Source: an uncultured Sphingobium sp. (lineage in GTDB: Bacteria > Pseudomonadota > Alphaproteobacteria > Sphingomonadales > Sphingomonadaceae). From it: a stretch of DNA of 5,276 bases. Each line of letters starts with the position of its first letter. Within the stretch, counting starts at the first letter, position 1. A program made the translations under genes and the position numbers. The stretch lies in contig CAMPHJ010000092.1 in assembly GCA_946885845.1 (NCBI GenBank), forward strand, positions 1 to 5,276, written 5' to 3'. Shown in pieces: positions 1-5,052 of this stretch. A model generated the notes under the pieces. It was not told the origin of the DNA and made no database searches. It saw only the letters and a program-made list of their open reading frames with translations.

Positions 1-330
1 AGCGCGGCGATCCGGGCGCTGGCGCTGCTGGTCGCGCCGATGACGCCGCATCTGGCGGAGGAAGCCTGGGCCGACATGGGTGAGGAAGGCTTGATCGCCG
101 ACGCCGCCTGGCCGCAGGTCGATCCGGCGCTGCTGGTCGAGGATGAAGTTACCATCGCCTGCCAGGTCATGGGCAAGCTGCGCGATACCATCACGGTGCC
201 CAAGGGAACGAGCAAGGATGAGCTGCAACGCCTCGCCCTGGCCGCGCCCAATGTGGTTCGCATCCTGGACGGCGCCACGCCCAAAAAGGTGATTGTGGTG
301 CCGGATCGTCTGGTGAATCTGGTGATCTAA
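1..330 (+). CDS. leuS: Leucine--tRNA ligase, C-terminal end (5' partial)
   Basis: Frame 1 is open from the first base to TAA at 328-330 and gives the last 109 residues of LeuRS, the cytoplasmic class I synthetase that charges tRNA-Leu. The visible part covers the end of the anticodon-binding helical domain ([12 protein letters not shown], visible residues 12-23, with a WP..DP.LL segment after it) and the small C-terminal domain (VMGKLR at about 56-61, then [15 protein letters not shown] at the very end). These are hallmark LeuRS C-terminal motifs. Most LeuRS proteins I recall read VNGK where this one has VMGK. The catalytic HIGH and KMSKS motifs and the editing domain lie upstream of the window. 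lptE follows on the same strand after 98 bp, so the two are probably co-transcribed. Identification is secure; only the start is missing. Confidence 0.96.
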   Translation, partial: SAAIRALALLVAPMTPHLAEEAWADMGEEGLIADAAWPQVDPALLVEDEVTIACQVMGKLRDTITVPKGTSKDELQRLALAAPNVVRILDGATPKKVIVVPDRLVNLVI

Positions 331-338
331 ACAAGCAA

Positions 339-414
339 CCGTCGTCTGAACTTGTCGAACAGCTCTCTTTTCCTCAAAAGAAGAACAGGGCTTCGACAGG
401 CTCGGCCCGAACGG
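339..414. repeat. REP-like nested inverted repeat between leuS and lptE
   Basis: Two inverted arms face each other: the left at 339-360 (core CTGAACTTGTCGAA) and the right at 391-414 (core TTCGACAGGCTCGG). Bases 346-359 pair with 392-405 over 14 positions, with one mismatch and two G-U pairs. Inside lies a second perfect stem, TCTTTT (366-371) with AAAAGA (376-381), around a CCTC loop. From memory, the right arm resembles the CTTCGACAAGCTCAGCACGAACGG type of palindrome scattered between genes in sphingomonads and relatives; that family assignment is not checked here. There is no T-run after the outer stem, so it is not a standard intrinsic terminator. It sits between co-directional genes and could stabilise the 3' end of the leuS message or simply be a dispersed repeat. 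Confidence 0.7.
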
Positions 415-428
415 GTAGAGAGTGTTTC

Positions 429-926
429 ATGAAGCGCATTTTGCCATTGATCGGTCTTGCCGCCCTGCTTTCCGCTTGCGGACTTCGCCCCGTCTATAGT
501 GGCGGCAGCCATGGTGCCGTCGCGCAGGCGCTTGGCAATGTCGAGGTCCAGCCCATCGAAGGAAAAGGCGGCTGGCTGGTCCGCAACGCGCTGAATGACC
601 GGCTGGCGGCGATGAGCGGCAATGGCCCGACCTACAAGCTGGTGGTGAAGCTGGACGACCAGATCAGCGGTTTTGGGCTGCGCGCCGATACGGCCATCAC
701 GCGCGAACGGCGGACGTTGCGCGCTCGCTATCAGTTGGTCGATGCCGCCACGGGCGCTCAGCTGATCGACGACACGGCTGGATCGGATGCCGGCATTGAC
801 GTTACCTCCAGCGAATATGCGACGATCGCTGCGGAAGACACCGCGCTTGAGCGCCTGTCGCAGACCCTGGCCGATCAGATCGTGGCGCGGATCGCCCTGT
901 ACGCGGCGCGGGACACGCAACGTTGA
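429..926 (+). CDS. lptE: LPS-assembly lipoprotein LptE
   Basis: This encodes a 165-residue outer-membrane lipoprotein, the plug and partner of LptD in the translocon that inserts lipopolysaccharide into the outer leaflet. A short lipoprotein signal peptide is visible: MKR, a hydrophobic stretch 4-13, then the lipobox LSAC with the lipidated Cys at residue 17. The mature protein begins CGLRPVY, typical of alphaproteobacterial LptE. There is no Asp at +2, which fits outer-membrane sorting. The rest (alternating strands such as YKLVVKLDDQ at 69-78 and RTLRARYQLVDAATG at 94-108, then a C-terminal helix) matches the small alpha/beta LptE fold in size and order. The start is an ATG with a weak purine-rich stretch (GTAGAGAG) upstream; it is fixed by the signal peptide. 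The TGA stop overlaps the TTG start of holA, so translation is probably coupled. The fold-level statement is family knowledge. Confidence 0.9.
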   Translation: MKRILPLIGLAALLSACGLRPVYSGGSHGAVAQALGNVEVQPIEGKGGWLVRNALNDRLAAMSGNGPTYKLVVKLDDQISGFGLRADTAITRERRTLRARYQLVDAATGAQLIDDTAGSDAGIDVTSSEYATIAAEDTALERLSQTLADQIVARIALYAARDTQR

Positions 927-1948
927 AGGCCAGTCGCGGCCAAATTGAAAAGGCGCTGGACGCTCCACCCGCTGACATTCGCCTCTTCCTGCTGCATGGT
1001 CCCGACGAAGCGGGCAGCATGGCGCTAGGCAAACGGCTGGAACGGGCGATGGGCGCGCAGGCGGAGCGCGTTGACCTGGATGGATCAGCGCTTCGCGACG
1101 ATCCGGCACGACTGGCGGACGAGGCCGCGTCCTTTTCCATGTTCGGGGATCGCCGCTGGATCCGCATCAACGGCATGGGCGATGAGTCCCTGCCCGCCGT
1201 CATGGCGTTGATGGAGGCCCAAGCGGCGGGCAATCCGGTGATCGCCGTTGCAGGGGCGATCAAATCCACGTCCAAATTGCTGAAGCTGGCGCTGGACAGC
1301 CCGATGGCGATGGTATTCGCTTCCTATCAGCCTGACGCGCGCGAGGCGGAGCAGATTGCGGCGGGAATCGCGCGGGAAGGGGGGCTGCGTCTGGGGCCTG
1401 AACTGGCCAGGCGCATTGTCGATCTTGCCAATGGCAACCGCGCGCTGATGAGTGGCGAAATCGAAAAGCTGATCCTTTACCTGGACGCGTCGCCCGATAG
1501 CCCGCGCGACGCGACGGCAGAGGCGTTGGACGCCCTGTCTGCGGACAATCCCGATTCCGACGCGGCTCCTTTGGTCAACGCCGTTCTGGGGGGCGACTTG
1601 CCCGCAATGCACCGTGAACTGGGCAGGCTGGTCGAAACCGGAACCGCGATGGCGGCGGTACTGCGACCGTTGATCACCCGTGCCATGCTGATCGCCAACA
1701 TCAGGATGTCCTTTGACGACAGCGGGCGGCTGGAGGCGGCCATAGACAGCGCTGGAAAGCAGATATTCTGGAAGGACAAACCGCTGGTGACCCGCCAGGT
1801 GCGCCTCTGGAACGCTCAAGGGATCGCTCGCGTCATCCAGCGGCTGGCGCAGGCGGAACGGGCGAGCAGGTCGGGCAAGGGGCTGGGCGACCTGCTGGTC
1901 CGTCACGAACTGTTGGCGATCACCCGGCAGGCGGCGCGGGAACGGTAG
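923..1948 (+). CDS. holA: DNA polymerase III delta subunit (clamp-loader wrench)
   Basis: This encodes a 341-residue delta subunit, close to the 343 residues of E. coli HolA. It is the part of the clamp-loader complex that opens the beta sliding clamp. The N-terminal AAA+-like domain shows LFLLHGPDEAGS (21-32), a degenerate P-loop without the GKT of an active ATPase, as expected for delta. SMFGDRRW (72-79) aligns with the SLFASRQ segment of E. coli delta, placing M73-F74 at the clamp-contacting L73-F74. The middle region has the LANGNRALMSGEIEKLILY (168-186) helix pair, and the C-terminal helical collar ends with LGDLLVRHELLA. The chosen start is TTG at 923, which overlaps the lptE stop as TTGA and gives the family-typical beginning KASRGQIEKALDAPPADIRLF; the next ATG (1019) would cut off the P-loop region. 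It ends in TAG. Confidence 0.92.
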   Translation: MKASRGQIEKALDAPPADIRLFLLHGPDEAGSMALGKRLERAMGAQAERVDLDGSALRDDPARLADEAASFSMFGDRRWIRINGMGDESLPAVMALMEAQAAGNPVIAVAGAIKSTSKLLKLALDSPMAMVFASYQPDAREAEQIAAGIAREGGLRLGPELARRIVDLANGNRALMSGEIEKLILYLDASPDSPRDATAEALDALSADNPDSDAAPLVNAVLGGDLPAMHRELGRLVETGTAMAAVLRPLITRAMLIANIRMSFDDSGRLEAAIDSAGKQIFWKDKPLVTRQVRLWNAQGIARVIQRLAQAERASRSGKGLGDLLVRHELLAITRQAARER

Positions 1949-1962
1949 CGCGCGCAGGCAAT

Positions 1963-2006
1963 GTTAAGCGCTTGAACGGGCGTGACCCCGCCGCCATATT
2001 GCCGGG
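1963..2006 (+). promoter_or_regulatory. Candidate msrB promoter giving a leaderless mRNA
   Basis: TTGAAC (1972-1977) and CATATT (1995-2000) are 17 bp apart and match the sigma-70 consensus at 4 of 6 positions each. Counting from the -10 hexamer puts the predicted +1 at 2007, the A of the msrB ATG. No Shine-Dalgarno at usual spacing precedes that ATG: GGG directly abuts it. An imperfect palindrome, GTTAAGCGCTTGAAC (1963-1977, core AAGCGCTT), overlaps the -35 element and could be an operator. The elements are seen in the sequence; their function is inferred. Confidence 0.45.
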
Positions 2007-2411
2007 ATGGAAAAGCTCAACCTGACCGACGCTGAATGGCGCGAGCGCCTTTCGCCCGAACAATATCATGTCTTGCGGGAGGCAGGTACGGAACGGGCCT
2101 TTACCGGCAAATATAACAGCAACAAGGCCGAGGGCGTCTATTATTGCGCCGGATGCGGGGCCGAACTGTTCGATGCCGATGAGAAATATGACAGCGGGTC
2201 CGGCTGGCCCAGCTTTACAGCGCCGACGGACATCGATGCCGTCGAGGAAATTCGGGACAGCAGCCATGGCATGATGCGCACGGAAGTACGCTGCGCCAAG
2301 TGCGAAGGCCATTTAGGCCACGTCTTTCCCGACGGACCGGGCGTCAACGGCCTGCGCTATTGCATGAACAGTGCGTCGCTCGACTTCAAGCCGCGCGGCG
2401 AGGTTGAATAA
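2007..2411 (+). CDS. msrB: Peptide-methionine (R)-S-oxide reductase MsrB
   Basis: This 134-residue single-domain cytoplasmic enzyme reduces methionine-R-sulfoxide in proteins back to methionine with electrons from thioredoxin. All family marks are present: the structural zinc site as two CxxC pairs (C47/C50 in CAGC, C96/C99 in CAKC), SGWPSF (65-70), the [11 protein letters not shown] loop (101-111) and the catalytic cysteine C119 in [11 protein letters not shown]. The length matches stand-alone MsrB such as the E. coli protein, with no MsrA fusion. There are only these five cysteines. The position of the usual recycling cysteine just before GWPSF is Ser65, so this is a variant without that resolving Cys. 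The ATG is the only reasonable start because there are no in-frame alternatives nearby upstream. The gene stands apart from holA (58 bp) and probably has its own promoter. Confidence 0.96.
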   Translation: MEKLNLTDAEWRERLSPEQYHVLREAGTERAFTGKYNSNKAEGVYYCAGCGAELFDADEKYDSGSGWPSFTAPTDIDAVEEIRDSSHGMMRTEVRCAKCEGHLGHVFPDGPGVNGLRYCMNSASLDFKPRGEVE

Positions 2412-2443
2412 TCGTTCATCCCCGGTAAAGCGTCAGTCTCCTT

Positions 2444-2460
2444 GAGAAGCAGGGCTTTTC
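2444..2460 (+). terminator. Weak hairpin downstream of msrB
   Basis: GAGAAGC (2444-2450) pairs with GCTTTTC (2454-2460) around an AGG loop: seven pairs, one of them G-U. The T-run is inside the stem arm rather than after it, and the following bases are GTGCGGC, so it is a poor intrinsic terminator. It may slow polymerase or protect the msrB 3' end. Confidence 0.25.
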
Positions 2461-2519
2461 GTGCGGCTGCGTGATGATCGCTGGCCGCCTTCCGACTGAG
2501 CGGGTATTGCGCGAGACAT

Positions 2520-4598
2520 ATGGCACGATCAGGCAAGAGCAAGGGAACGCCGGGCAAGGCAAGGCTGTGGCTGATGCGAGCCGTGAAGGCTGGAATTGTC
2601 GCGGCGCTGGGCGGGCTGCTTGCCATCGTCATCGCCGTCGTCATCGCCTATCAATCCCTGCCCAGCTATGAATCGCTGAAATCATCGCCGAACGGCCAGA
2701 TGATCCGCGTTCATGCGGCGGATGGCAGCGTCATCGTTTCGCTGGGACCAAGCTTTGGGCGGTGGCTGTCCTATGACCAGATTCCCGCCGTGATGGTCGA
2801 TGCCATGGTGTCGACCGAGGATCGGCGTTTCTATCACCACCCCGGCGTCGATCCGATCGGCATGGGCCGCGCCGCCTGGGTGGCGGTTGAAAACCGGGGT
2901 AAGGGTCGGCGCTGGCAGGGGGCGTCGACCATTACCCAGCAGGTGACGCGCAATATTTTCCTCAACAACAGCTACAGCTGGGGTCGCAAGGTCCGGGAAG
3001 TCATCCTGGCATTGGCGCTGGAACGCAAATTTTCCAAGCGGCAGATCCTGGAACTCTATTTGAACAAGGTTTATTTTGGCGGTGGCGCCTATGGCATCGA
3101 CGCGGCCAGCCGGAAATTCTTTGGCCATCCCGCAACGGCAATCGACCTGCCAGAAGCAGCGATCATCGCGGGTCTGGTCAAGGCGCCGTCCAGCTATTCG
3201 CCGACCGCCGATGCGGAAGCCGCCATCGGTCGCGCGGGGGTCGTACTGGACCTGATGCAGGAAAATGGCGTGATCAGCCCGTCGGAACGGGCAGGCATAG
3301 ACCTGAATGACGTCAAGATGGCGCCCGAACCGCCGCAGAACAGCGTCCGCTACTTCACCGACTGGGCGCTGCCGCAGCTGGACATATTGGTGGATGAACC
3401 CAACGAACCGTTGGAAGTCTATACCACCATCGACCTTAACATGCAGAAGGCGGCGACCGCGGCGATTCAGGCCAATGCCCCATCGGGGACGCAGGGCGCG
3501 CTGGTGTCGGTGGACCGCGACGGAGCTGTCCGTGCGATGGTGGGTGGCCTTGACTATGTGTCCTCCAACTATAATCGGGCAACCACCGCCACGCGCCAGC
3601 CCGGATCGGCGTGGAAGATATTCGTCTATATGGCGGCGCTGGAATCGGGCTACACACCCGATACGGGCGTGACCGACAGTCCGGTCAACATCAATGGCTG
3701 GAGTCCGCGCAACAGCAGCGGGCGCTATTCGGGCGAGATCGATATCCGCACCGCCTTCGCCTATTCCATCAATACCGTGGCCGCGAAGCTGGGGGTCGAG
3801 GTGGGCTTTCCTACCGTCGCCGACATGGCCCGGCGTTTTGGCGTCACGACGCCCATCAATACACATCCCTCCATGGTTCTGGGCACCTCCGATGTGCGCC
3901 TGATCGACATGACGCGCGCCTTTGCGTCGATTGCGCGCAAGGGCGTGGCCGTCACGCCATATGGGATTACCAAGGTGACGACTGCCGACGGAAGGCTGCT
4001 GTACCAGCATCAGGACGACACCAGCCGAGTGCTGGTCGCGCCATGGGTGGCAGCGGGCATGACCGACCTTATGCAAACCGCCGTCAGCACCGGCACCGGG
4101 AAGGCAGCGCAGATCGGTCGCCCCGTGGCGGGCAAGACCGGCACCACCAGCAGCAACAAGGATGGGTGGTTCCTGGGCTTTTCCAGCGGCATCACGACCG
4201 GCGTCTGGATGGGGCGCGACGATGCGCGTGCGGTCGGGGTGCTGCAAGGTGGCCGCGCGCCGGCCCGCGCCTTTGCCGATTACATGAAGGTTGCCGTAGC
4301 GCGCCGCCCCGTTGAACAGTTCGAAACGCAGGTGACTTTGCCCGAATGGCAGTTGGAGCCGGATGAGGAAGCCTATTATGGCCAGCCTGATAACGGCCTG
4401 ATGGTCGATGAAAATGGCTTGCCCGTGGAGGCAGGTCAGCAGCAGCCGCTGCCGCTGGAAGAAACGGAGCCGGGCGAGGAGGAGGAGGGGGTGTCACAGG
4501 CGCGGCCTGTTCGTCCCACTCCACCGCGCCTCGATCAGCAGTGGATCGATCAGGTTCTGGGCCGCGACCGGCAACGTTCGCCGCCGCCACCCCGTTAA
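2520..4598 (+). CDS. Class A penicillin-binding protein (PBP1-type transglycosylase/transpeptidase)
   Basis: This 692-residue bifunctional enzyme polymerises lipid II into glycan strands and cross-links the peptides in the periplasm. A basic N-terminus (1-23) is followed by one membrane anchor (about 24-44), with the rest outside. The GT51 glycosyltransferase domain shows STEDRRFYHHPGVD (98-111; catalytic Glu100), GASTITQQ (134-141), RKVRE (156-160; second Glu160) and LELYLNKVYFGGGAYGI (177-193). The transpeptidase domain has SAWK (363-366, nucleophile Ser363), SIN (416-418) and KTGT (539-542), all intact. A linker (about 265-300) joins the two, without the large extra insert of E. coli PBP1a, which explains the shorter length (E. 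coli class A PBPs are about 770-850). The tail from about 611 is acidic, then Pro/Arg-rich (EETEPGEEEEG, ending SPPPPR), and probably disordered. A weak GAG lies before the ATG. Whether to call it mrcA, mrcB or pbpC cannot be decided from sequence alone. Confidence 0.94.
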   Translation: MARSGKSKGTPGKARLWLMRAVKAGIVAALGGLLAIVIAVVIAYQSLPSYESLKSSPNGQMIRVHAADGSVIVSLGPSFGRWLSYDQIPAVMVDAMVSTEDRRFYHHPGVDPIGMGRAAWVAVENRGKGRRWQGASTITQQVTRNIFLNNSYSWGRKVREVILALALERKFSKRQILELYLNKVYFGGGAYGIDAASRKFFGHPATAIDLPEAAIIAGLVKAPSSYSPTADAEAAIGRAGVVLDLMQENGVISPSERAGIDLNDVKMAPEPPQNSVRYFTDWALPQLDILVDEPNEPLEVYTTIDLNMQKAATAAIQANAPSGTQGALVSVDRDGAVRAMVGGLDYVSSNYNRATTATRQPGSAWKIFVYMAALESGYTPDTGVTDSPVNINGWSPRNSSGRYSGEIDIRTAFAYSINTVAAKLGVEVGFPTVADMARRFGVTTPINTHPSMVLGTSDVRLIDMTRAFASIARKGVAVTPYGITKVTTADGRLLYQHQDDTSRVLVAPWVAAGMTDLMQTAVSTGTGKAAQIGRPVAGKTGTTSSNKDGWFLGFSSGITTGVWMGRDDARAVGVLQGGRAPARAFADYMKVAVARRPVEQFETQVTLPEWQLEPDEEAYYGQPDNGLMVDENGLPVEAGQQQPLPLEETEPGEEEEGVSQARPVRPTPPRLDQQWIDQVLGRDRQRSPPPPR

Positions 4599-4753
4599 CG
4601 TCGCAGCGCCTCACGGCCTTTGGCCGCCAACGCTTGCGGACTTAGGGCGCTGTCGTCGGGCATCAGGAAGTCCATCTTTCCCGGCCGAAATCGATTGCGG
4701 TCCGGATTTTCTTCCTGATCCGTCGCGGGCAGGGCGAAGGTCAGCAAAGTCAC
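4595..4753 (-). CDS. Possible small hypothetical protein, 52 codons
   Basis: An open frame from GTG (4753-4751) to TAA (4597-4595) encodes a protein opening [18 protein letters not shown], with KMDFLMPDDSALSPQAL in the middle and ending AAKGREALRR. I do not recognise it. Points in favour: its stop interlocks with the PBP stop in a shared TTAA, a common layout for real convergent genes; about two thirds of its third positions are G or C; and the product looks like a soluble charged protein rather than antisense junk. Points against: it is short, has no Shine-Dalgarno before the GTG, and several codons are not the preferred ones. Its GTG overlaps the stop of the upstream 43-codon frame as GTGA, so it could be translationally coupled or be the second half of one frameshifted gene. 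Confidence 0.35.
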   Translation of the reverse strand: MTLLTFALPATDQEENPDRNRFRPGKMDFLMPDDSALSPQALAAKGREALRR

Positions 4754-4881
4754 GCAGCGATGGAACGCTGCCGTTCCAGGAAACTCACCTCTCCGCCTGA
4801 TGTGGTCATATTATCATGGTCGAAGCGGGGCGGTCTGTCGCCGCAAGTTGGGCACCATCTGGCGCGAAGCGGGAGCTTCAT
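4750..4881 (-). CDS. Possible small CPTCG-motif protein, 43 codons
   Basis: An open frame from ATG (4881-4879) to TGA (4752-4750). The product begins [18 protein letters not shown], continues with a [11 protein letters not shown] segment, and ends [10 protein letters not shown]. The CPTC pair (residues 10 and 13) looks like half of a zinc-binding site or a redox motif; there is no second pair in this frame. The frame stays open upstream to a possible TTG at about 4929, and AGG abuts the ATG, so the start is uncertain. Two AGA codons are unusual for this genome. The stop overlaps the GTG of the next - strand frame by 4 bp. It could be a real mini-protein, the first half of a gene broken by a frameshift near 4750, or chance. 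No family is claimed. Confidence 0.33.
   Translation of the reverse strand: MKLPLRARWCPTCGDRPPRFDHDNMTTSGGEVSFLERQRSIAA
4754..4778. other. Two mutually exclusive hairpins
   Basis: TGGAACG (4761-4767) and CGTTCCA (4772-4778) form a perfect 7-bp stem with a CTGC loop. GCAGCG (4754-4759) and CGCTGC (4766-4771) form a perfect 6-bp stem with an ATGGAA loop. They share bases, so only one can form at a time. On the - strand they lie just before and at the junction between the two small frames; on the + strand they are about 150 bp upstream of the rho promoter candidate. A regulatory role is only a possibility. Confidence 0.35.
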
Positions 4882-4914
4882 CCTGTTTTGGACGACTGGA
4901 GGTTCGCCAGCCGC

Positions 4915-4944
4915 CTTGACTTTTTGCAAAGCTCGCCGTTAAAC
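4915..4944 (+). promoter_or_regulatory. Candidate rho promoter
   Basis: CTTGAC (4915-4920; TTGACT hexamer 4916-4921 matches the -35 consensus at 5 of 6) is followed after 17 bp by TTAAAC (4939-4944), a weaker -10 with 3 of 6 matches. A strong TTGAC with a loose -10 is common in alphaproteobacterial housekeeping promoters. The predicted start near 4951 would give a rho leader of about 100 nt. It is the best + strand promoter-like site I see in the gap before rho. Confidence 0.45.
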
Positions 4945-4980
4945 GCGGAACGATCCTTCCCAGCCGTCCGGCGTGGGCGT

Positions 4981-4999
4981 CCCGGCATTTGCGGCCGGG
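4981..4999 (+). other. GC-rich hairpin in the rho leader
   Basis: CCCGGC (4981-4986) pairs perfectly with GCCGGG (4994-4999) around ATTTGCG, and is followed by CATCTTTCC. This resembles a weak intrinsic terminator about 50 bp before the rho start codon and would lie within the predicted leader RNA. Rho genes are known to be autoregulated in E. coli by early termination; whether this stem takes part here is unknown. Confidence 0.3.
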
Positions 5000-5052
5000 C
5001 ATCTTTCCCTGGCTTTCCATATCAGTTCCTCTTTCCATCGGACTCAAGTCGA

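Larger units (their letters stand above)
4599..5052. other. 454-bp intergenic region before rho
   Basis: There is no convincing + strand gene here. The region holds two short - strand open frames (4595-4881), a perfect CGGCC-TTT-GGCCG hairpin (4614-4626) without a T-tail, a 9-bp inverted repeat ATCAGGAAG/CTTCCTGAT (4662-4670 and 4711-4719), overlapping hairpins at 4754-4778, a GAAGC-GGGA-GCTTC hairpin (4866-4879), a promoter candidate for rho (4915-4944) and a leader hairpin (4981-4999). Its base composition is a little less G+C-rich than that of the flanking genes. No tRNA-like or mobile-element structure is visible. Confidence 0.6.

Noticed and set aside
327..1109. Long - strand open frame of 260 codons opposite lptE and holA.
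   Set aside because: It lies antisense to two confidently identified genes; high G+C coding sequence commonly leaves the opposite strand open. The product is Arg/Gln-rich without motifs.
2482..2519. Possible promoter directly before the PBP gene, around GGGTATTGC.
   Set aside because: No -35-like hexamer lies at suitable spacing, and the -10 candidate is poor.
2682..4247. Long - strand open frame of 521 codons opposite the PBP gene.
   Set aside because: It is a shadow of the PBP reading frame: His/Arg/Gly-rich composition, no domain, and all PBP catalytic motifs are intact on the + strand.
4614..4626. CGGCC-TTT-GGCCG hairpin just after the PBP stop, considered as a terminator.
   Set aside because: The stem is only 5 bp and no T-run follows on either strand; in high G+C sequence such stems are common.
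4662..4719. Perfect 9-bp inverted repeat ATCAGGAAG/CTTCCTGAT separated by 40 bp.
   Set aside because: The arms are far apart, flanking bases do not extend the match, and a repeat of this size is not very unlikely by chance in a gap this long.
4408..4800. + strand frame of 130 codons running out of the PBP 3' end into the gap.
   Set aside because: Its first half is the PBP gene in another frame; the second half is Arg/Ser/Pro-rich with no ribosome site or motif.
4814..5020. A - strand frame of 68 codons starting [11 protein letters not shown], with a good ribosome site (AGAGGAA, 5025-5031) six bases before its ATG.
   Set aside because: The product is Arg/Ser/Pro-rich with no recognisable motif, it lies antisense to the rho promoter candidate and leader, and it overlaps the more protein-like CPTCG frame. 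The ribosome-site match is the only support.
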